64,000 bases of DNA from Hydrogenophaga sp. (GCF_011772445.1 NZ_WVZN01000017.1:1-64000), one strand, 5' to 3'; counted from the first letter of the stretch, positions 41,168 to 53,510 are shown. Translations and numbers: made by a program. The notes: generated from the sequence alone by a model not told the origin.

Positions 41168-41805
41168 CCTTTTCCATCGGCGGGCCCAGGGCCCGCCGAT
41201 GCCCTTTGCGCCAGGCGCCGACGGCGATTCCAGCGCACGCGCAGGCGCCACAAGGCGTCCGTCAGCACATATACCGTCAGGCCACAGGCGATGGCCAGAA
41301 TCACCAGCCCCGTGAACAGCGGCTTGCCGACTCGGCCGATCTGCGCCAGCCAGCGCTGCAGGCGTTCGACGAGGCCGAGCGACTCGGGCGCTTCTTCGGG
41401 CGTGGCGGTCAGTTCTTCCACCAGTCGCTCCTCGTCCAAAGCCCGTTGATGGGCTGGCGCGTCTTCTCCCAGCACCACTTTGCCGAGCCGGTAAGCCGCG
41501 TAGTAGACCGGCCCGAAGGTGACCGGGTTGGTGACGAAGGTGCTGGCCATGGCCGCCGGCAGGTTGGCGCGCAGCACCACCGCCGCCACGCCCGCCGCGG
41601 GCATCTGCGCGATGGGGATCAGCAGGCCAAAAAACACGCCGAGCGCCACGCCCATGGCCACGCCTTTGCGGCTGAGGTGCCACAGGCGCGGGTGGGACAT
41701 GAATGGCGCGAGCCAGCGCAGCCAGCGCTGGCTGCGGATCGTGTCGGGGGAGGGCAGCCAGGCTTTGAGCCGGTGCAGGAGGCCTTGGGTCACGGAACGG
41801 AGCAA
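41146..41805 (-). CDS. DUF2062 domain-containing protein
   Basis: RKGVAMGVALGVFFGLLIPIAQMPAAGVAAVVLRANLPAAMASTFVTNPVTFGPVYYAAYRLG. Confidence 0.88.
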   Translation of the reverse strand: MLRSVTQGLLHRLKAWLPSPDTIRSQRWLRWLAPFMSHPRLWHLSRKGVAMGVALGVFFGLLIPIAQMPAAGVAAVVLRANLPAAMASTFVTNPVTFGPVYYAAYRLGKVVLGEDAPAHQRALDEERLVEELTATPEEAPESLGLVERLQRWLAQIGRVGKPLFTGLVILAIACGLTVYVLTDALWRLRVRWNRRRRLAQRASAGPGPADGKGGGAGGN

Positions 41806-41854
41806 ATCCGGGAATTGTCTCTCCGGCAGACCCGGGATCCGGTCCCGAGTTCGC

Positions 41855-42589
41855 TCAGAGCAGATCGCCCTTGCGGCTGTCCAGCGGCATCAGGAACGAG
41901 TTGTTGTCCTGCCACTGCGAGTGGTAGTCGCTGCTGCGCGCGTCCTGCGCGCTGTTGGGCCAGTTGGACAGCGGGTTGAAGTCGCTGTGCGAGCGCGTGC
42001 TGCGCTGGCGATTGAGCGCGCTGCGCAGATTGGTTTGCGCGGCAATGATGGCGCGTTCTTCCATCTCGCGTTCCCGCATGGCGCGGTTGAGTTCGGATTC
42101 ACCCAGGAACTCGGCGCGGATCTCCGCCACCGTGGGCAGACTGTTGGAGCGCACCACCCAGTAGGGCAGGCCGATCTGGCTGAGCAGCGAGTGCTTGAGG
42201 GCGCGGGTGCTGCGAGGAATGCCCGCCGGGCCGGGCACGTCGAGGCAGCCGATGACACGTCCGTCGGACTTGCACACGGTGAAGGTGCAGTACACGCCGC
42301 CCAGCAGGCGGTACCACTCCATGCCTTCTTCGCGCTGGCGGGGCAGGGTGAAGCGCGTCACCGGCAGCTTGATCATGACGTGGTGGTCGTAGAAGGCGCG
42401 CGAGAGCCAGTGCCAGACGCGGGCTTCCTCGCTGTTGGCCAGGGGCCGGCCCGCCAGCGGCCAGTGCTTGGGCAGGCGGCGCTTCTGCCGCGCCTGCCGT
42501 TCCGCCCAGTACCGATGCAGCAGCGCACCCACCGCCAGCAGGGCGGGCACGAGAGCGGCGATCAGCCAGGGATGGGTCCAGATGCTCAT
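41855..42589 (-). CDS. DUF2726-like hypothetical protein with N-terminal TM helix
   Basis: single TM then DGRVIGCLDVPGPAGIPRSTRALKHSLLSQIGLPYWVV. Confidence 0.65.
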   Translation of the reverse strand: MSIWTHPWLIAALVPALLAVGALLHRYWAERQARQKRRLPKHWPLAGRPLANSEEARVWHWLSRAFYDHHVMIKLPVTRFTLPRQREEGMEWYRLLGGVYCTFTVCKSDGRVIGCLDVPGPAGIPRSTRALKHSLLSQIGLPYWVVRSNSLPTVAEIRAEFLGESELNRAMREREMEERAIIAAQTNLRSALNRQRSTRSHSDFNPLSNWPNSAQDARSSDYHSQWQDNNSFLMPLDSRKGDLL

Positions 42590-42799
42590 GCGGTCGGGGA
42601 GGGCGTGACCAAGATGTATCAAAGTGTATAGATTCGGCCGCCCTGCCGACTGCACGTCCTGACCAAAGCGTGACGGCTCGTGATTTCGTTGGGGATTTGG
42701 GCGCCCGTTTGTGGCCGGCAGGCTGCGACCGGCACTCGGCGTGCCCGATTGTGAGGGGGTGGATGGAGGCGTTCGTCCATCAGATGGGGTAACCCGGGC

Positions 42800-43627
42800 T
42801 CATGTCGTGATGGAAGACCGGAACCAGCGGTCGAGTGCCTCGGTGAGTTCGTGCGGTTTGTCACGGTGCGGGCTGTGTCCGCAGTCGTCCAGCGCCAGTA
42901 TGTCGGCGTGCGGCGCCCTTTCCTGCACACGGTGTAACTGTTGCAGCGTGCCGTATTCGTCCTGCCGGCCCTGCACCAGCAGCAGCGGGACGCGGATGTC
43001 GGCGCAGGTGTCCAGGATGTCGAAGCCGCGGAAGGCCGGGCTGAGCCAGACGTCGTTCCATTGCCAGAAGGCGTTGTCCACGTCGCGGTGGTACCGGGCC
43101 AGGCGCTGCCGCAGTCCCCGGGGGTCGTCGAGCGTGGCCTGGTACTGGTCCCGAGCCTGCGCGATGGAACGGATCGACACATCCTCGACGAAGGCGTGTG
43201 GGGCGATGGCCACGCAGCCCGCCACGGAATGCCGGCTCGCGTGGAGCAGGGCGATGGTGGCGCCATCGGAATGGCCCACGAGCAGTGGCTCGCGGATGCC
43301 CAGCCGGGACAGCAGCAGCGGCAGCACCTCGAAAGCCTCGCGGTGCATGTAGTCGGGCTCGTGGCGCCCGACGTGCCAGAAGCCCTCCTGGCGCGGTGCG
43401 CCACGCACGTCGGCCACGGGATCGGACTGGCCGTAGCCGCGGCGCGAGAACAGCCAGCCGGCGCGCCCGCTGGCCTGGCACAGCACTTCGGGCCAGCAAA
43501 GGCCCCGTTGGGTCCACATGGCGACACTGCCCAGACCTTCGTGCAGGAAGACCAAAGGGGCGAGGGCGGGGTCGCCGGGAATCTGCGCGACTTCCAGCCG
43601 CACGCCATGAACATCGATGCGATCCAT
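42800..43627 (-). CDS. alpha/beta hydrolase
   Basis: LVFLHEGLGSVAMW, LLVGHSDGATIALLHA, DDCGHSPHRDKP. Confidence 0.88.
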   Translation of the reverse strand: MDRIDVHGVRLEVAQIPGDPALAPLVFLHEGLGSVAMWTQRGLCWPEVLCQASGRAGWLFSRRGYGQSDPVADVRGAPRQEGFWHVGRHEPDYMHREAFEVLPLLLSRLGIREPLLVGHSDGATIALLHASRHSVAGCVAIAPHAFVEDVSIRSIAQARDQYQATLDDPRGLRQRLARYHRDVDNAFWQWNDVWLSPAFRGFDILDTCADIRVPLLLVQGRQDEYGTLQQLHRVQERAPHADILALDDCGHSPHRDKPHELTEALDRWFRSSITT

Positions 43628-43679
43628 GGGCGACATCCTAGCGGCGGGGTTGTCAGCGCTTGCGGGTATTCTTCGCGCC

Positions 43680-44570
43680 ATGCGAGCGATGTTCGATGCC
43701 TTCTGGCGCGCGGTGGCGTACTGCATGCACCCGCGCGTGATCGCGCTGTCTTTCCTACCCCTGGTGCTGATGGTGGCGCTGTCCTTCGCCCTGGGCTATT
43801 TCTTCTGGGATGGCGCGGTGGCCTCCGTCATGGCGTGGTTCGAGGCTTTCCAACTCGTGCAGGCCTTCCTCGGCTGGCTCGACGGCCTGGGCATGGGCTC
43901 GCTGCGTGCCGTGTTCGCGCCCCTGATCGTGCTGGTGCTCGCCACGCCGGTCATCGTGTTGCTGTGCCTGCTGCTGGTGGCGGCCTTCATGACACCGGCG
44001 ATGGTCGATCTGGTGGGTCAGCGCCGCTTTCCGCAGCTGGAGAAGCGGCGCGGCGGCTCTTTCGTCGTGAGCGTGCTGTGGTCGCTGGGCTCCACGCTGC
44101 TGGCGGTGGTGGTATTGCTGCTGTCCATGCCGCTGTGGCTGGTGCCGCCCCTGGTGCTCATCCTGCCGCCGCTGATCTGGGGCTGGCTCACCTACCGCGT
44201 ATTTGCCTTCGACGCCCTGGCCACGCACGCCAGCGCCGACGAGCGCCGACGGATCATGCGCGAGCACCGCAGCACCCTGCTGGTGATGGGCGTGCTGTGC
44301 GGCTACCTGGGTGCCGCGCCCAGCCTGCTGTGGGCGTCCGGCGCGATGTTCATTGCCCTGGCGCCGCTGCTGGTGCCGGTGGCGATCTGGGTCTACACCC
44401 TTGTCTTCGCATTCGCCTCGCTGTGGTTCGCGCACTACGCACTGGCGGTGCTGGAGCGCCTGCGTGCCGTGGTGCCGGTCGAGGTGGTGCCGGTCGAGCC
44501 GGCGCTGCATCCGCCGGCCCCGCCCGCTCCCGGCCCATTGCCACTGCCGCCGGAGTCGCCCGCGCCATGA
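43680..44570 (+). CDS. EI24 domain-containing membrane protein
   Basis: multi-TM; FWRAVAYCMHPRVIALSFLPLVLM, LTYRVFAFDALATHASADERRRIMREHR. Confidence 0.82.
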   Translation: MRAMFDAFWRAVAYCMHPRVIALSFLPLVLMVALSFALGYFFWDGAVASVMAWFEAFQLVQAFLGWLDGLGMGSLRAVFAPLIVLVLATPVIVLLCLLLVAAFMTPAMVDLVGQRRFPQLEKRRGGSFVVSVLWSLGSTLLAVVVLLLSMPLWLVPPLVLILPPLIWGWLTYRVFAFDALATHASADERRRIMREHRSTLLVMGVLCGYLGAAPSLLWASGAMFIALAPLLVPVAIWVYTLVFAFASLWFAHYALAVLERLRAVVPVEVVPVEPALHPPAPPAPGPLPLPPESPAP

Positions 44571-45382
44571 GCACCGGCTTCGGGTTGATCATCGTGGGCG
44601 ACGAGATCCTGTCGGGCAAGCGGCAGGACAAGCACCTGCCCAAGGTGGCCGAGCTGATGGCTGAGCGCGGCCTGTCGCTCAACTGGGCCCAGGTGGTGGG
44701 CGACGACCGCGCGCGCATCACCTCGGCGCTGCGCGCGGCCTTCTCCGGCGCCGACCCGGTGTTCTGTTGCGGCGGCATCGGCGCCACCCCGGACGACCAC
44801 ACCCGCCAGTGCGCGGCGGCCGCGCTCGGTGTCGAGCTTGAGCTTCACCCGCAGGCCGCGCGGCTGATCGAGGAGCGCATGCGCGACGTGGCGGCCGAGC
44901 AGGGCGTGCCGTTCGAGCCCGAGCGGCCGGACAACGTGCACCGGTACAACATGGGCGTGTTCCCGGTGGGGGCCACCCTCATCCCCAACCCGTACAACAA
45001 GATCCCGGGCTTCAGTTGCCGCGGGCCTGGCGGTGCCGAGGTGCACTTCGTGCCCGGCTTTCCCGTGATGGCCTGGCCCATGCTGGCCTGGGTGCTCGAT
45101 CAGCACTACGCCCATCTGCACCAGGAAGGCGCCTGGCGCGAACACTCGGTGATCGTGATGGGCGCGATGGAAGCCGCGCTCACGCCGCTGATGGAGCGGA
45201 TCGAGGCCGCGCACGCGGTCAAGGTGTTCAGCCTGCCCAGTGTGGACCACCCCACCTACGGTCGACACATCGAACTGGGTGTCAAGGGCGCGGCGCAGGC
45301 GGTCGAGCCCGCCTTTGTCGAGCTGCTGGCCGGCCTGCGTGCACAGGGCGCCGAAACGGGCCCTGAATTGGTGCGGCCATGA
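44567..45382 (+). CDS. molybdopterin-binding/CinA N-terminal-like protein
   Basis: GLIIVGDEILSGKRQDKHLPKVAELMAERGL, GGIGATPDDHTRQ; ATGA overlap with the upstream gene. Confidence 0.85.
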   Translation: MSTGFGLIIVGDEILSGKRQDKHLPKVAELMAERGLSLNWAQVVGDDRARITSALRAAFSGADPVFCCGGIGATPDDHTRQCAAAALGVELELHPQAARLIEERMRDVAAEQGVPFEPERPDNVHRYNMGVFPVGATLIPNPYNKIPGFSCRGPGGAEVHFVPGFPVMAWPMLAWVLDQHYAHLHQEGAWREHSVIVMGAMEAALTPLMERIEAAHAVKVFSLPSVDHPTYGRHIELGVKGAAQAVEPAFVELLAGLRAQGAETGPELVRP

Positions 45383-45405
45383 AAATCCTTAAATTGGTGC
45401 GTTAA

Positions 45406-45422
45406 TGCACCATTAGTGTGCG
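45406..45422 (+). promoter_or_regulatory. putative NtrC binding site
   Basis: TGCACCATTAGTGTGCG, near the NtrC consensus; adjacent TTGGTGC half-sites. Confidence 0.5.
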
Positions 45423-45480
45423 AAATCGGCCGCGGCAACCGTGCCAAGGCGGTGCGCGCCAGCCGGCGGCCCCGCCCGCA

Positions 45481-45497
45481 TGGCATGGAAACTGCAT
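45481..45497 (+). promoter_or_regulatory. sigma54 promoter of glnA
   Basis: TGGCATGGAAACTGCAT, GG-N10-GC spacing, about 55 nt upstream of glnA ATG. Confidence 0.7.
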
Positions 45498-45551
45498 GCC
45501 ACCCCTGCGTATTACCCTTTCAACCCACCCTTCCAGACACAGGAGCAATTG

Positions 45552-46967
45552 ATGGCCAAGACCGTCGCAGACGTGATGCAGATGGTGAAGGACAACGAAG
45601 TCAAATTCGTCGACTTCCGTTTCACCGACACCCGAGGCAAGGAGCAACACGTCACCGTGCCGATTTCGGCGTTCAGCGAGGACAAATTCACCTCGGGCCA
45701 CGCCTTCGACGGCTCCTCCATCGCCGGCTGGAAGGGCATCGAGGCCTCGGACATGCAGCTCATGCCCGACGCCAACACCGCCAACATCGACCCCTTCTTC
45801 GAAGAAACCACGCTGTTCCTGCAGTGCGACGTGGTCGAGCCCAGCGACGGCAAGGCCTATGACCGCGACCCGCGCTCGATCGCCAAGCGCGCCGAGGCCT
45901 ACCTGAAGGCCACCGGCATGGGCGACACCGCCTTCTTCGGGCCGGAACCCGAATTCTTCATCTTCGACGGTGTTCGCTGGAGCAACGAGCCCGGTCGCGT
46001 CGGCTTCGAGATCGAAGAATACGAAGCCCCCTGGAACAGCGGCGCCAAGCTCGAAGGCGGCAACCGCGGCCACCGTCCCACTGTCAAGGGTGGCTACTTC
46101 CCCGTGCCCCCGGTCGACAGCACGCAGGACATGCGCGCCGAGATGTCCCTGATCCTCGAATCGCTGGGCATCCCCGTCGAGGTGTTCCACCACGAAGTGG
46201 CGGGCGCCGGCCAGAACGAGATCGGCACCAAGTTCAGCACGCTCGTCGAGCGCGCCGACTGGACCCAGGTGCTGAAGTACGTGGTGTGGAACGTGGCCAA
46301 CGCCTATGGCAAGACCGCCACCTTCATGCCCAAGCCCTTCGCCGGCGACAACGGCTCCGGCATGCACGTGCACCAGTCGATCTGGAAGGACGGCAAGCCC
46401 CTGTTCGCCGGCGACGGCTACGCCGGTCTGTCCGAGATCGCGCTGTTCTACATCGGCGGCATCATCAAGCACGCCCGCGCGCTCAACGCCTTCACCAACC
46501 CCGGCACCAACAGCTACAAGCGCCTGGTGCCCGGCTTCGAAGCCCCGGTGAAGCTGGCCTACAGCTCGCGCAACCGCTCGGCTTCCATCCGCATCCCGTA
46601 CGTGGCGAACCCGAAAGGCCGCCGCATCGAAGCGCGCTTCCCCGATCCTTCGGCCAACCCGTACCTGGCGTTCTCGGCCCTGATGATGGCCGGCCTGGAC
46701 GGCGTGGAGAACAAGATCCACCCGGGCGAAGCCGCCACGAAGGACCTGTACCACCTGCCGCCCGAAGAGGACAAGCTGGTCCCCACCGTGTGCCACAGCC
46801 TGGACCAGGCCCTGGAGTACCTCGACAAGGACCGTGCCTTCCTCACCAAGGGCGGCGTGTTCACCGACTCCATGCTCGACGCCTACATCGAGCTCAAGAT
46901 GGGCGAGGTGACCCGCTTCCGCATGGCGCCGCACCCGGTCGAGTACGACATGTACTACAGCCTGTGA
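45552..46967 (+). CDS. glnA: glutamine synthetase type I
   Basis: [56 protein letters not shown]. Confidence 0.97.
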   Translation: MAKTVADVMQMVKDNEVKFVDFRFTDTRGKEQHVTVPISAFSEDKFTSGHAFDGSSIAGWKGIEASDMQLMPDANTANIDPFFEETTLFLQCDVVEPSDGKAYDRDPRSIAKRAEAYLKATGMGDTAFFGPEPEFFIFDGVRWSNEPGRVGFEIEEYEAPWNSGAKLEGGNRGHRPTVKGGYFPVPPVDSTQDMRAEMSLILESLGIPVEVFHHEVAGAGQNEIGTKFSTLVERADWTQVLKYVVWNVANAYGKTATFMPKPFAGDNGSGMHVHQSIWKDGKPLFAGDGYAGLSEIALFYIGGIIKHARALNAFTNPGTNSYKRLVPGFEAPVKLAYSSRNRSASIRIPYVANPKGRRIEARFPDPSANPYLAFSALMMAGLDGVENKIHPGEAATKDLYHLPPEEDKLVPTVCHSLDQALEYLDKDRAFLTKGGVFTDSMLDAYIELKMGEVTRFRMAPHPVEYDMYYSL

Positions 46968-47003
46968 TCGCCGGCCCGCGACAGCGGGCCCGCCCATGCA
47001 GCA

Positions 47004-47028
47004 GGGACGGCTCCGGCCGTCCCTTTTT
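47004..47028 (+). terminator. intrinsic terminator of glnA
   Basis: GGGACGG CTCCGG CCGTCCC TTTTT. Confidence 0.88.
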
Positions 47029-47118
47029 GTTGGGCGCACGTCGATGCGGGTAGGCCCGTGGCACTTTCGTCAGGCAATTGCGTCATACTGCCCCGCGCCG
47101 AACGTTGCTGGAGGTTCC

Positions 47119-47628
47119 GTGTCCGTTTCCCTGTCTCGCCCGATGCCCCACCTGCCGCTGATGCTGGCGGCCCTGATGGCCGCGCCGGCCCTGGCGCAGG
47201 ACACCATCTACCGCTGCGGCAACGAGTACACCAACAACCCCGCCGTGGCCAAGCAGCGCGGCTGCACGCCGCTGCAGGGCGGCAACGTCACCGTCATCGA
47301 AGGCACCCGTCCCAGCCCAGCCGCCACGCCGCGCAGCGGGGCCGGCAGCGGCAACGCCGCGCCGCGCGTGGACAGCGCCGCGCAGCGCGCACGTGACGCC
47401 GACGCCCGTGCCATCCTCGAGACCGAGCTGCGACGGGCCGAAGAGCGCCTGGCCGAGGCGCAGAAGGCCTACGCAAACGGCGAACCCGAAAAGCAGGGCA
47501 TCGAGGGGCGCAACCACCAGCGCTACCTCGACCGCGTGGCCGAACTCAAGGCCGCGGTCGGCCGGGCCGAGAACGACGTGGCCGGCATCCGCCGAGAGCT
47601 GCAGCGGCTGGGGCCCCCCGCCAACTGA
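47119..47628 (+). CDS. DUF4124-like secreted protein
   Basis: signal peptide, DTIYRCGNEYTNNPAVAKQRGC; GTG start with GGAGG, or ATG at 47143. Confidence 0.65.
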   Translation: MSVSLSRPMPHLPLMLAALMAAPALAQDTIYRCGNEYTNNPAVAKQRGCTPLQGGNVTVIEGTRPSPAATPRSGAGSGNAAPRVDSAAQRARDADARAILETELRRAEERLAEAQKAYANGEPEKQGIEGRNHQRYLDRVAELKAAVGRAENDVAGIRRELQRLGPPAN

Positions 47629-47688
47629 GCGTTTTTGCTGCGGCCCCCCAGGGCCGGCCCTGCGCTGGCGCCGCCCGACTGCCGCACA

Positions 47689-48822
47689 ATGGGCGGCTTG
47701 AAAAAGCCAGACGCCTCCTCCCTCTTCAACCTCGTTGCCCGGCGCGGTGCCGCCCGCAAGGAGCCCGCCGTGAGCCCGCGCTTCCAGGCGCTCGACCTGC
47801 TGGCCACCTTGGTCGCAGTGGTCGACCACCAGGGCAAGGTCTTGTACGCCAACGCCGTGCTCGAGGACGCGCTGGGCATGTCCAGGCGCAGCATCACCGG
47901 TGCGAACCTCCAGGATGTCTTCACCGAGCCGGTGCTGCTCGACAACGCGCTGCAAGGTGCGCGCGACAACGAGTTCGCGGCCTTGCGCTACGACGCCCAC
48001 CTGCGCCGGCTCAACCACGATTCCCTGCCTGTGCACGTGGTGGTGGCCCAGAACGAGAACGCGGGCGAGGTGGTGGTGGAGATGCTGCCGCAGGAGCAGC
48101 AAACCCGCCAGGAGCGTGAGGCGCGCCTGCTCGACCAGGCCCAGGCCAACAAAGAGCTGATCCGCAACCTGGCGCACGAGATCAAGAACCCCCTGGGGGG
48201 CATTCGCGGCGCCGCGCAGTTGCTGCAGATGGAGCTGCAGGCGAAGGAGCTGATCGAGTACACGCAGGTCATCATCCACGAGGCCGACCGCCTGCAGTCG
48301 CTGGTCGATCGGCTGCTGGCACCGCACCGGCGGCCGCACGTGGTGGGCGACGTCAACATCCACGAGGTCTGCGAGCGCGTGCGCTCGCTCATCCTGGCCG
48401 AGTTCCCGCGGGGCCTGAAGGTCGTTCGCGACTACGACACCTCCATTCCCGAATTCCGCGGCGACCGTGAGCAGTTGATACAGGCGGTGCTCAACATCAC
48501 CCACAACGCGGCGCAGGCGCTCGCCGAGCGCATCGAGGCGGGCGACGCGCGCATCACCCTGCGCACGCGCGTGGGCCGCCAGCTCACTTTCGGCAAGCAG
48601 CGCTACCGGCTGGCACTGGAATTGCATGTCATCGACAACGGGCCCGGCGTGCCGGACTCGATCAAGGACCGCATCTTCTTCCCGCTGGTGTCGGGTCGCG
48701 ACGGTGGCTCCGGCCTGGGGCTCACGCTGGCGCAGACCTTCGTGCAGCAGCACCATGGCCTGATCGAGTGTGAGAGCGTGCCGGGGGAGACGGACTTCAA
48801 GATCCTGATCCCGCTGCCCTGA
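47689..48822 (+). CDS. ntrB: nitrogen regulation sensor kinase NtrB
   Basis: PAS domain; NLAHEIKNPLGGIRGAAQLL; C-terminal HATPase GSGLGLTLAQTFVQQHHG. Confidence 0.95.
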   Translation: MGGLKKPDASSLFNLVARRGAARKEPAVSPRFQALDLLATLVAVVDHQGKVLYANAVLEDALGMSRRSITGANLQDVFTEPVLLDNALQGARDNEFAALRYDAHLRRLNHDSLPVHVVVAQNENAGEVVVEMLPQEQQTRQEREARLLDQAQANKELIRNLAHEIKNPLGGIRGAAQLLQMELQAKELIEYTQVIIHEADRLQSLVDRLLAPHRRPHVVGDVNIHEVCERVRSLILAEFPRGLKVVRDYDTSIPEFRGDREQLIQAVLNITHNAAQALAERIEAGDARITLRTRVGRQLTFGKQRYRLALELHVIDNGPGVPDSIKDRIFFPLVSGRDGGSGLGLTLAQTFVQQHHGLIECESVPGETDFKILIPLP

Positions 48823-48865
48823 CCGATAGCAACCACGCACGCGCGACTGAAGGGACCCCTGATAC

Positions 48866-50416
<1,551 letters not shown>

Positions 50417-50422
50417 ACGGGC

Positions 50423-51202
50423 TCAGCCGCCCAGCGTGACCACCACCGGCGCGTGGTCGCTGGGCTGCGGGTTCTTGCGCGGCAAGCGGTCGATCTGGCA
50501 GGCCGTCACCGAGCCGCGAAGCGCCTCGCTCACGAGGATGTGGTCGATGCGCAGCCCGCGGTTCTTCTGGAAGCCGAGCATGCGGTAGTCCCACCACGAG
50601 AAGCTCTTCTCGGGCTGCTCGAACATCCGGTAGGCGTCCGTCAAGCCGAGCTGCAGCAGCGCCTGGAAATGCTGGCGCTCTTCCACCGTGTGGTGGATCG
50701 TGTCCTTCAGGCCCACGGGGTCGAAGGAGTCGCGGTCCTCGGGCGCCACGTTGAAATCGCCCAGCAGCACCAGGCGCGGGTGCACCTTCAGCTCCTCCTG
50801 CAGCCAGCGGTGCAGTGCCTCCAGCCAGCGCATCTTGTAGGCGAACTTCTCGGTGCCGGGCGCCTGGCCGTTGACGAAGTAGCAGTTGACCAGGCGCAAG
50901 GGGCCGTCCGGCGTGTCCAGCGTTCCCGCGATCACGCGCGACTGGTCATCGGTGTGCTGCGGGATGTTGCGCACCACGTCCGTCACCGGCGTGCGGCTGA
51001 GAATCGCCACGCCGTTGTACGTCTTCTGCCCGAACACGGCCGCGTGATACCCGGCCTCCTTCAAGGCGTCGTACGGAAACTTCTCGTCGACCAGCTTGAG
51101 TTCCTGCAGGCCGAGGGCGTCGACCGGGTTGGCGGCCAGCCAGTCCAGCACCTGGGGCAGGCGCACGGAGAGGGAGTTGATGTTCCAGGTGGCGAGTCGC
51201 AT
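50423..51202 (-). CDS. xth: exodeoxyribonuclease III
   Basis: RLATWNINSLSVRLPQVLDWL, LQELKLVDEKFP, RIDHILVSEAL, PSDHAPVVV. Confidence 0.93.
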   Translation of the reverse strand: MRLATWNINSLSVRLPQVLDWLAANPVDALGLQELKLVDEKFPYDALKEAGYHAAVFGQKTYNGVAILSRTPVTDVVRNIPQHTDDQSRVIAGTLDTPDGPLRLVNCYFVNGQAPGTEKFAYKMRWLEALHRWLQEELKVHPRLVLLGDFNVAPEDRDSFDPVGLKDTIHHTVEERQHFQALLQLGLTDAYRMFEQPEKSFSWWDYRMLGFQKNRGLRIDHILVSEALRGSVTACQIDRLPRKNPQPSDHAPVVVTLGG

Positions 51203-51210
51203 CGGCATGC

Positions 51211-51702
51211 TCATTCCTTGCGGTCGTGGGTCACGAAGGCGAACGGCAGGCCGTTCGCCGCGGTGTGCGCTTCGCGCGAGCTCTCCGTCCATTGCGCACC
51301 CAGCGCCGGCATGAAGGCGTCGCCCTCGAAGTCGCGTGCGATCTCGGTCACCACCACGCGCTGCGCGTGGGGCAGGGCCTGGCGGTACACCTCGGCCCCG
51401 CCGATCACCCAGACCTCGGCCGCGTCGGCGCACAGCGCCAATGCTTCGTCGATGGAGCCCGCCCGGCTCGCGCCTTCGGCCTGCCATTGCGGGTCGCGCG
51501 TGAGCACGACGTTGCGCCGCCCTGGCAACGGCCGAAAGCGCGGCGGCAGGGAGTCCCAGGTCTTGCGGCCCATCACCACCGGGCAGCCCATGGTCAGCCG
51601 CTTGAAATGCGCCATGTCCTCGGGCAGGTGCCAGGGCAGGGCGTTGTCCTTGCCGATCACGCCGTTGGCGGCGCGCGCATAGATGAGGTTCAGACGGGGC
51701 AT
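51211..51702 (-). CDS. folA: dihydrofolate reductase
   Basis: LIYARAANGVIGKDNALPWHLPEDMAHFKRLTMGCPVVMGRKTWDSL. Confidence 0.95.
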   Translation of the reverse strand: MPRLNLIYARAANGVIGKDNALPWHLPEDMAHFKRLTMGCPVVMGRKTWDSLPPRFRPLPGRRNVVLTRDPQWQAEGASRAGSIDEALALCADAAEVWVIGGAEVYRQALPHAQRVVVTEIARDFEGDAFMPALGAQWTESSREAHTAANGLPFAFVTHDRKE

Positions 51703-51706
51703 CCGC

Positions 51707-52603
51707 CTATTGTGCCGAGGCGGCCCGCGCAGCGCGCGAGGGCAGCAGCACACTGGCGATGGCGACCATCACGAAGACGATGGCCAGCCAGTCCTGCCAG
51801 TGCGGGATCTCGCCCACGATGAAGGTGGCGGAGAGCGTGCCCACCAGGGGGATGGCCATCACGCTCATGGCACTGGTGGCCGGTGGCAGGTGGCGCGCCA
51901 GGCCGAACCAGATGAGCTGGGCGACGCCGTAGTTGATGAGCACGCCATACGCCAGGGCCAGCCACATCGGCAGGCTGAAGGCTTCGGGATGCGGCAGGGG
52001 CTCCAGCGCAATCGCCAGCGGCCACAGCACCAGGCCGCCGAGCAGCAGCATCCACACCGTCACCACCATGGGGGAGAGCTGGAAGCGCGCGCGGCGAAAC
52101 ATCAGCGTGCCCAGCCCCCAGCTCACCGCCGCGCCCAGCATCCACGCAATGCCCACGGGCCGCCCGCTCAGGCTGCTGAGCTCGTGCCACAGCAGCAAGG
52201 CGATGGCGATGCCGGCAGACACCACGGCCAGGCGCACGCGCGGCGTGGTGCGTTCGCCAAAAAAGGCCGCGCCCAGCAGCACGGTGAAGATCGGCATGGT
52301 GAAGCCGACGATGGCGGCACGGCCCGAGGCCAGTTCCTGCACGCCGAAGATCGAGAAGGTGTGCCAGCCCAGCACGTTGGGCAGGCCAAGCCAGGCGATG
52401 GTGACCCACTCCGCGCGCGTCGGCCACATGCGCTCGCCACGCCGCTGCACGTAGACAAAGAGCCAGGCGGCGCCCAGCAGCATGGTGCTGGCGCGGAAGT
52501 ACAGCGGCGTGAGCTCCTGCAGCGAGAGCTTCATCATGGGCCAGTTCACGCCCCACATGAGCGTGAGGCCCACCAGGGCCCAGAGTTGCCGGCGGCTGAG
52601 CAT
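51707..52603 (-). CDS. DMT/EamA family transporter
   Basis: two EamA repeats, LTLMWGVNWPMMKLSLQELTPLYFRASTM. Confidence 0.9.
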   Translation of the reverse strand: MLSRRQLWALVGLTLMWGVNWPMMKLSLQELTPLYFRASTMLLGAAWLFVYVQRRGERMWPTRAEWVTIAWLGLPNVLGWHTFSIFGVQELASGRAAIVGFTMPIFTVLLGAAFFGERTTPRVRLAVVSAGIAIALLLWHELSSLSGRPVGIAWMLGAAVSWGLGTLMFRRARFQLSPMVVTVWMLLLGGLVLWPLAIALEPLPHPEAFSLPMWLALAYGVLINYGVAQLIWFGLARHLPPATSAMSVMAIPLVGTLSATFIVGEIPHWQDWLAIVFVMVAIASVLLPSRAARAASAQ

Positions 52604-52610
52604 CGCGCGC

Positions 52611-53447
52611 TCAGACCGCGACCGGCGCCTTGATCACCGCGTGGTGCTGGTAGTCCAGGATCTCGAAGTCCTCGGGCTCGTAGTCGAAGATCGAGGCCGG
52701 GCGGCGCTTGATGCGCAGCGTGGGGTAGGGGAAAGGCGTGCGCGACAGCTGCTCCTGCACCTGCTCGCGGTGGTTGCTGTAGATGTGGCAGTCGCCGCCC
52801 GTCCAGATGAACTCGCCCACGTCCAGATCGCACTGCTGCGCGAGCATGTGCGTGAGCAGAGCGTAGCTGGCGATGTTGAAAGGCACGCCGAGGAAGATGT
52901 CGGCGCTGCGCTGGTAGAGCTGGCAACTGAGTTTGCCGCGCCCGCCGGGCGTCTGCGAGGGCGCCACGTAGAACTGGAAGAACGCGTGGCAAGGCAGCAG
53001 CGCCATCTGGTCCAGGTCGGCCACGTTCCAGGCGCTCACGATGATGCGGCGCGAATCCGGGTTGGTCTTGAGCTGCTTCACCACCTCGGCGATCTGGTCG
53101 ATGTGGCGGCCGTCGGGGGCGGGCCAGTTGCGCCACTGCACGCCGTACACGGGACCGAGGTCGCCGTCCTCGCGCGCCCATTCGTCCCAGATGGTGCAGC
53201 CGCGCTCCTGCAGCCACTTGACGTTGCTGTCGCCCCGCAGGAACCACAGCAGCTCCACGATGATGGCCTTGGTGAAGACCTTCTTGGTCGTGACCAGCGG
53301 GAAGCCTTCGTTCAGGTCGAAGCGCATCTGGTGCCCGAACACGCTGAGCGTGCCGGTGCCGGTGCGGTCGGTCTTGGGCACGCCCGTGGTGAACACGTGG
53401 CGCATGAAGTCTTCGTACTGGGAGCGAACGGGGCGGGGGGAGGTCAT
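52611..53447 (-). CDS. thyA: thymidylate synthase
   Basis: [48 protein letters not shown]. Confidence 0.97.
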   Translation of the reverse strand: MTSPRPVRSQYEDFMRHVFTTGVPKTDRTGTGTLSVFGHQMRFDLNEGFPLVTTKKVFTKAIIVELLWFLRGDSNVKWLQERGCTIWDEWAREDGDLGPVYGVQWRNWPAPDGRHIDQIAEVVKQLKTNPDSRRIIVSAWNVADLDQMALLPCHAFFQFYVAPSQTPGGRGKLSCQLYQRSADIFLGVPFNIASYALLTHMLAQQCDLDVGEFIWTGGDCHIYSNHREQVQEQLSRTPFPYPTLRIKRRPASIFDYEPEDFEILDYQHHAVIKAPVAV

Positions 53448-53510
53448 GGCGGTGGCGCGGGGTGCCAAAAGGGACTGGCCGGCATTGTGCACCGGCCCGC
53501 GCCGCCGCCT

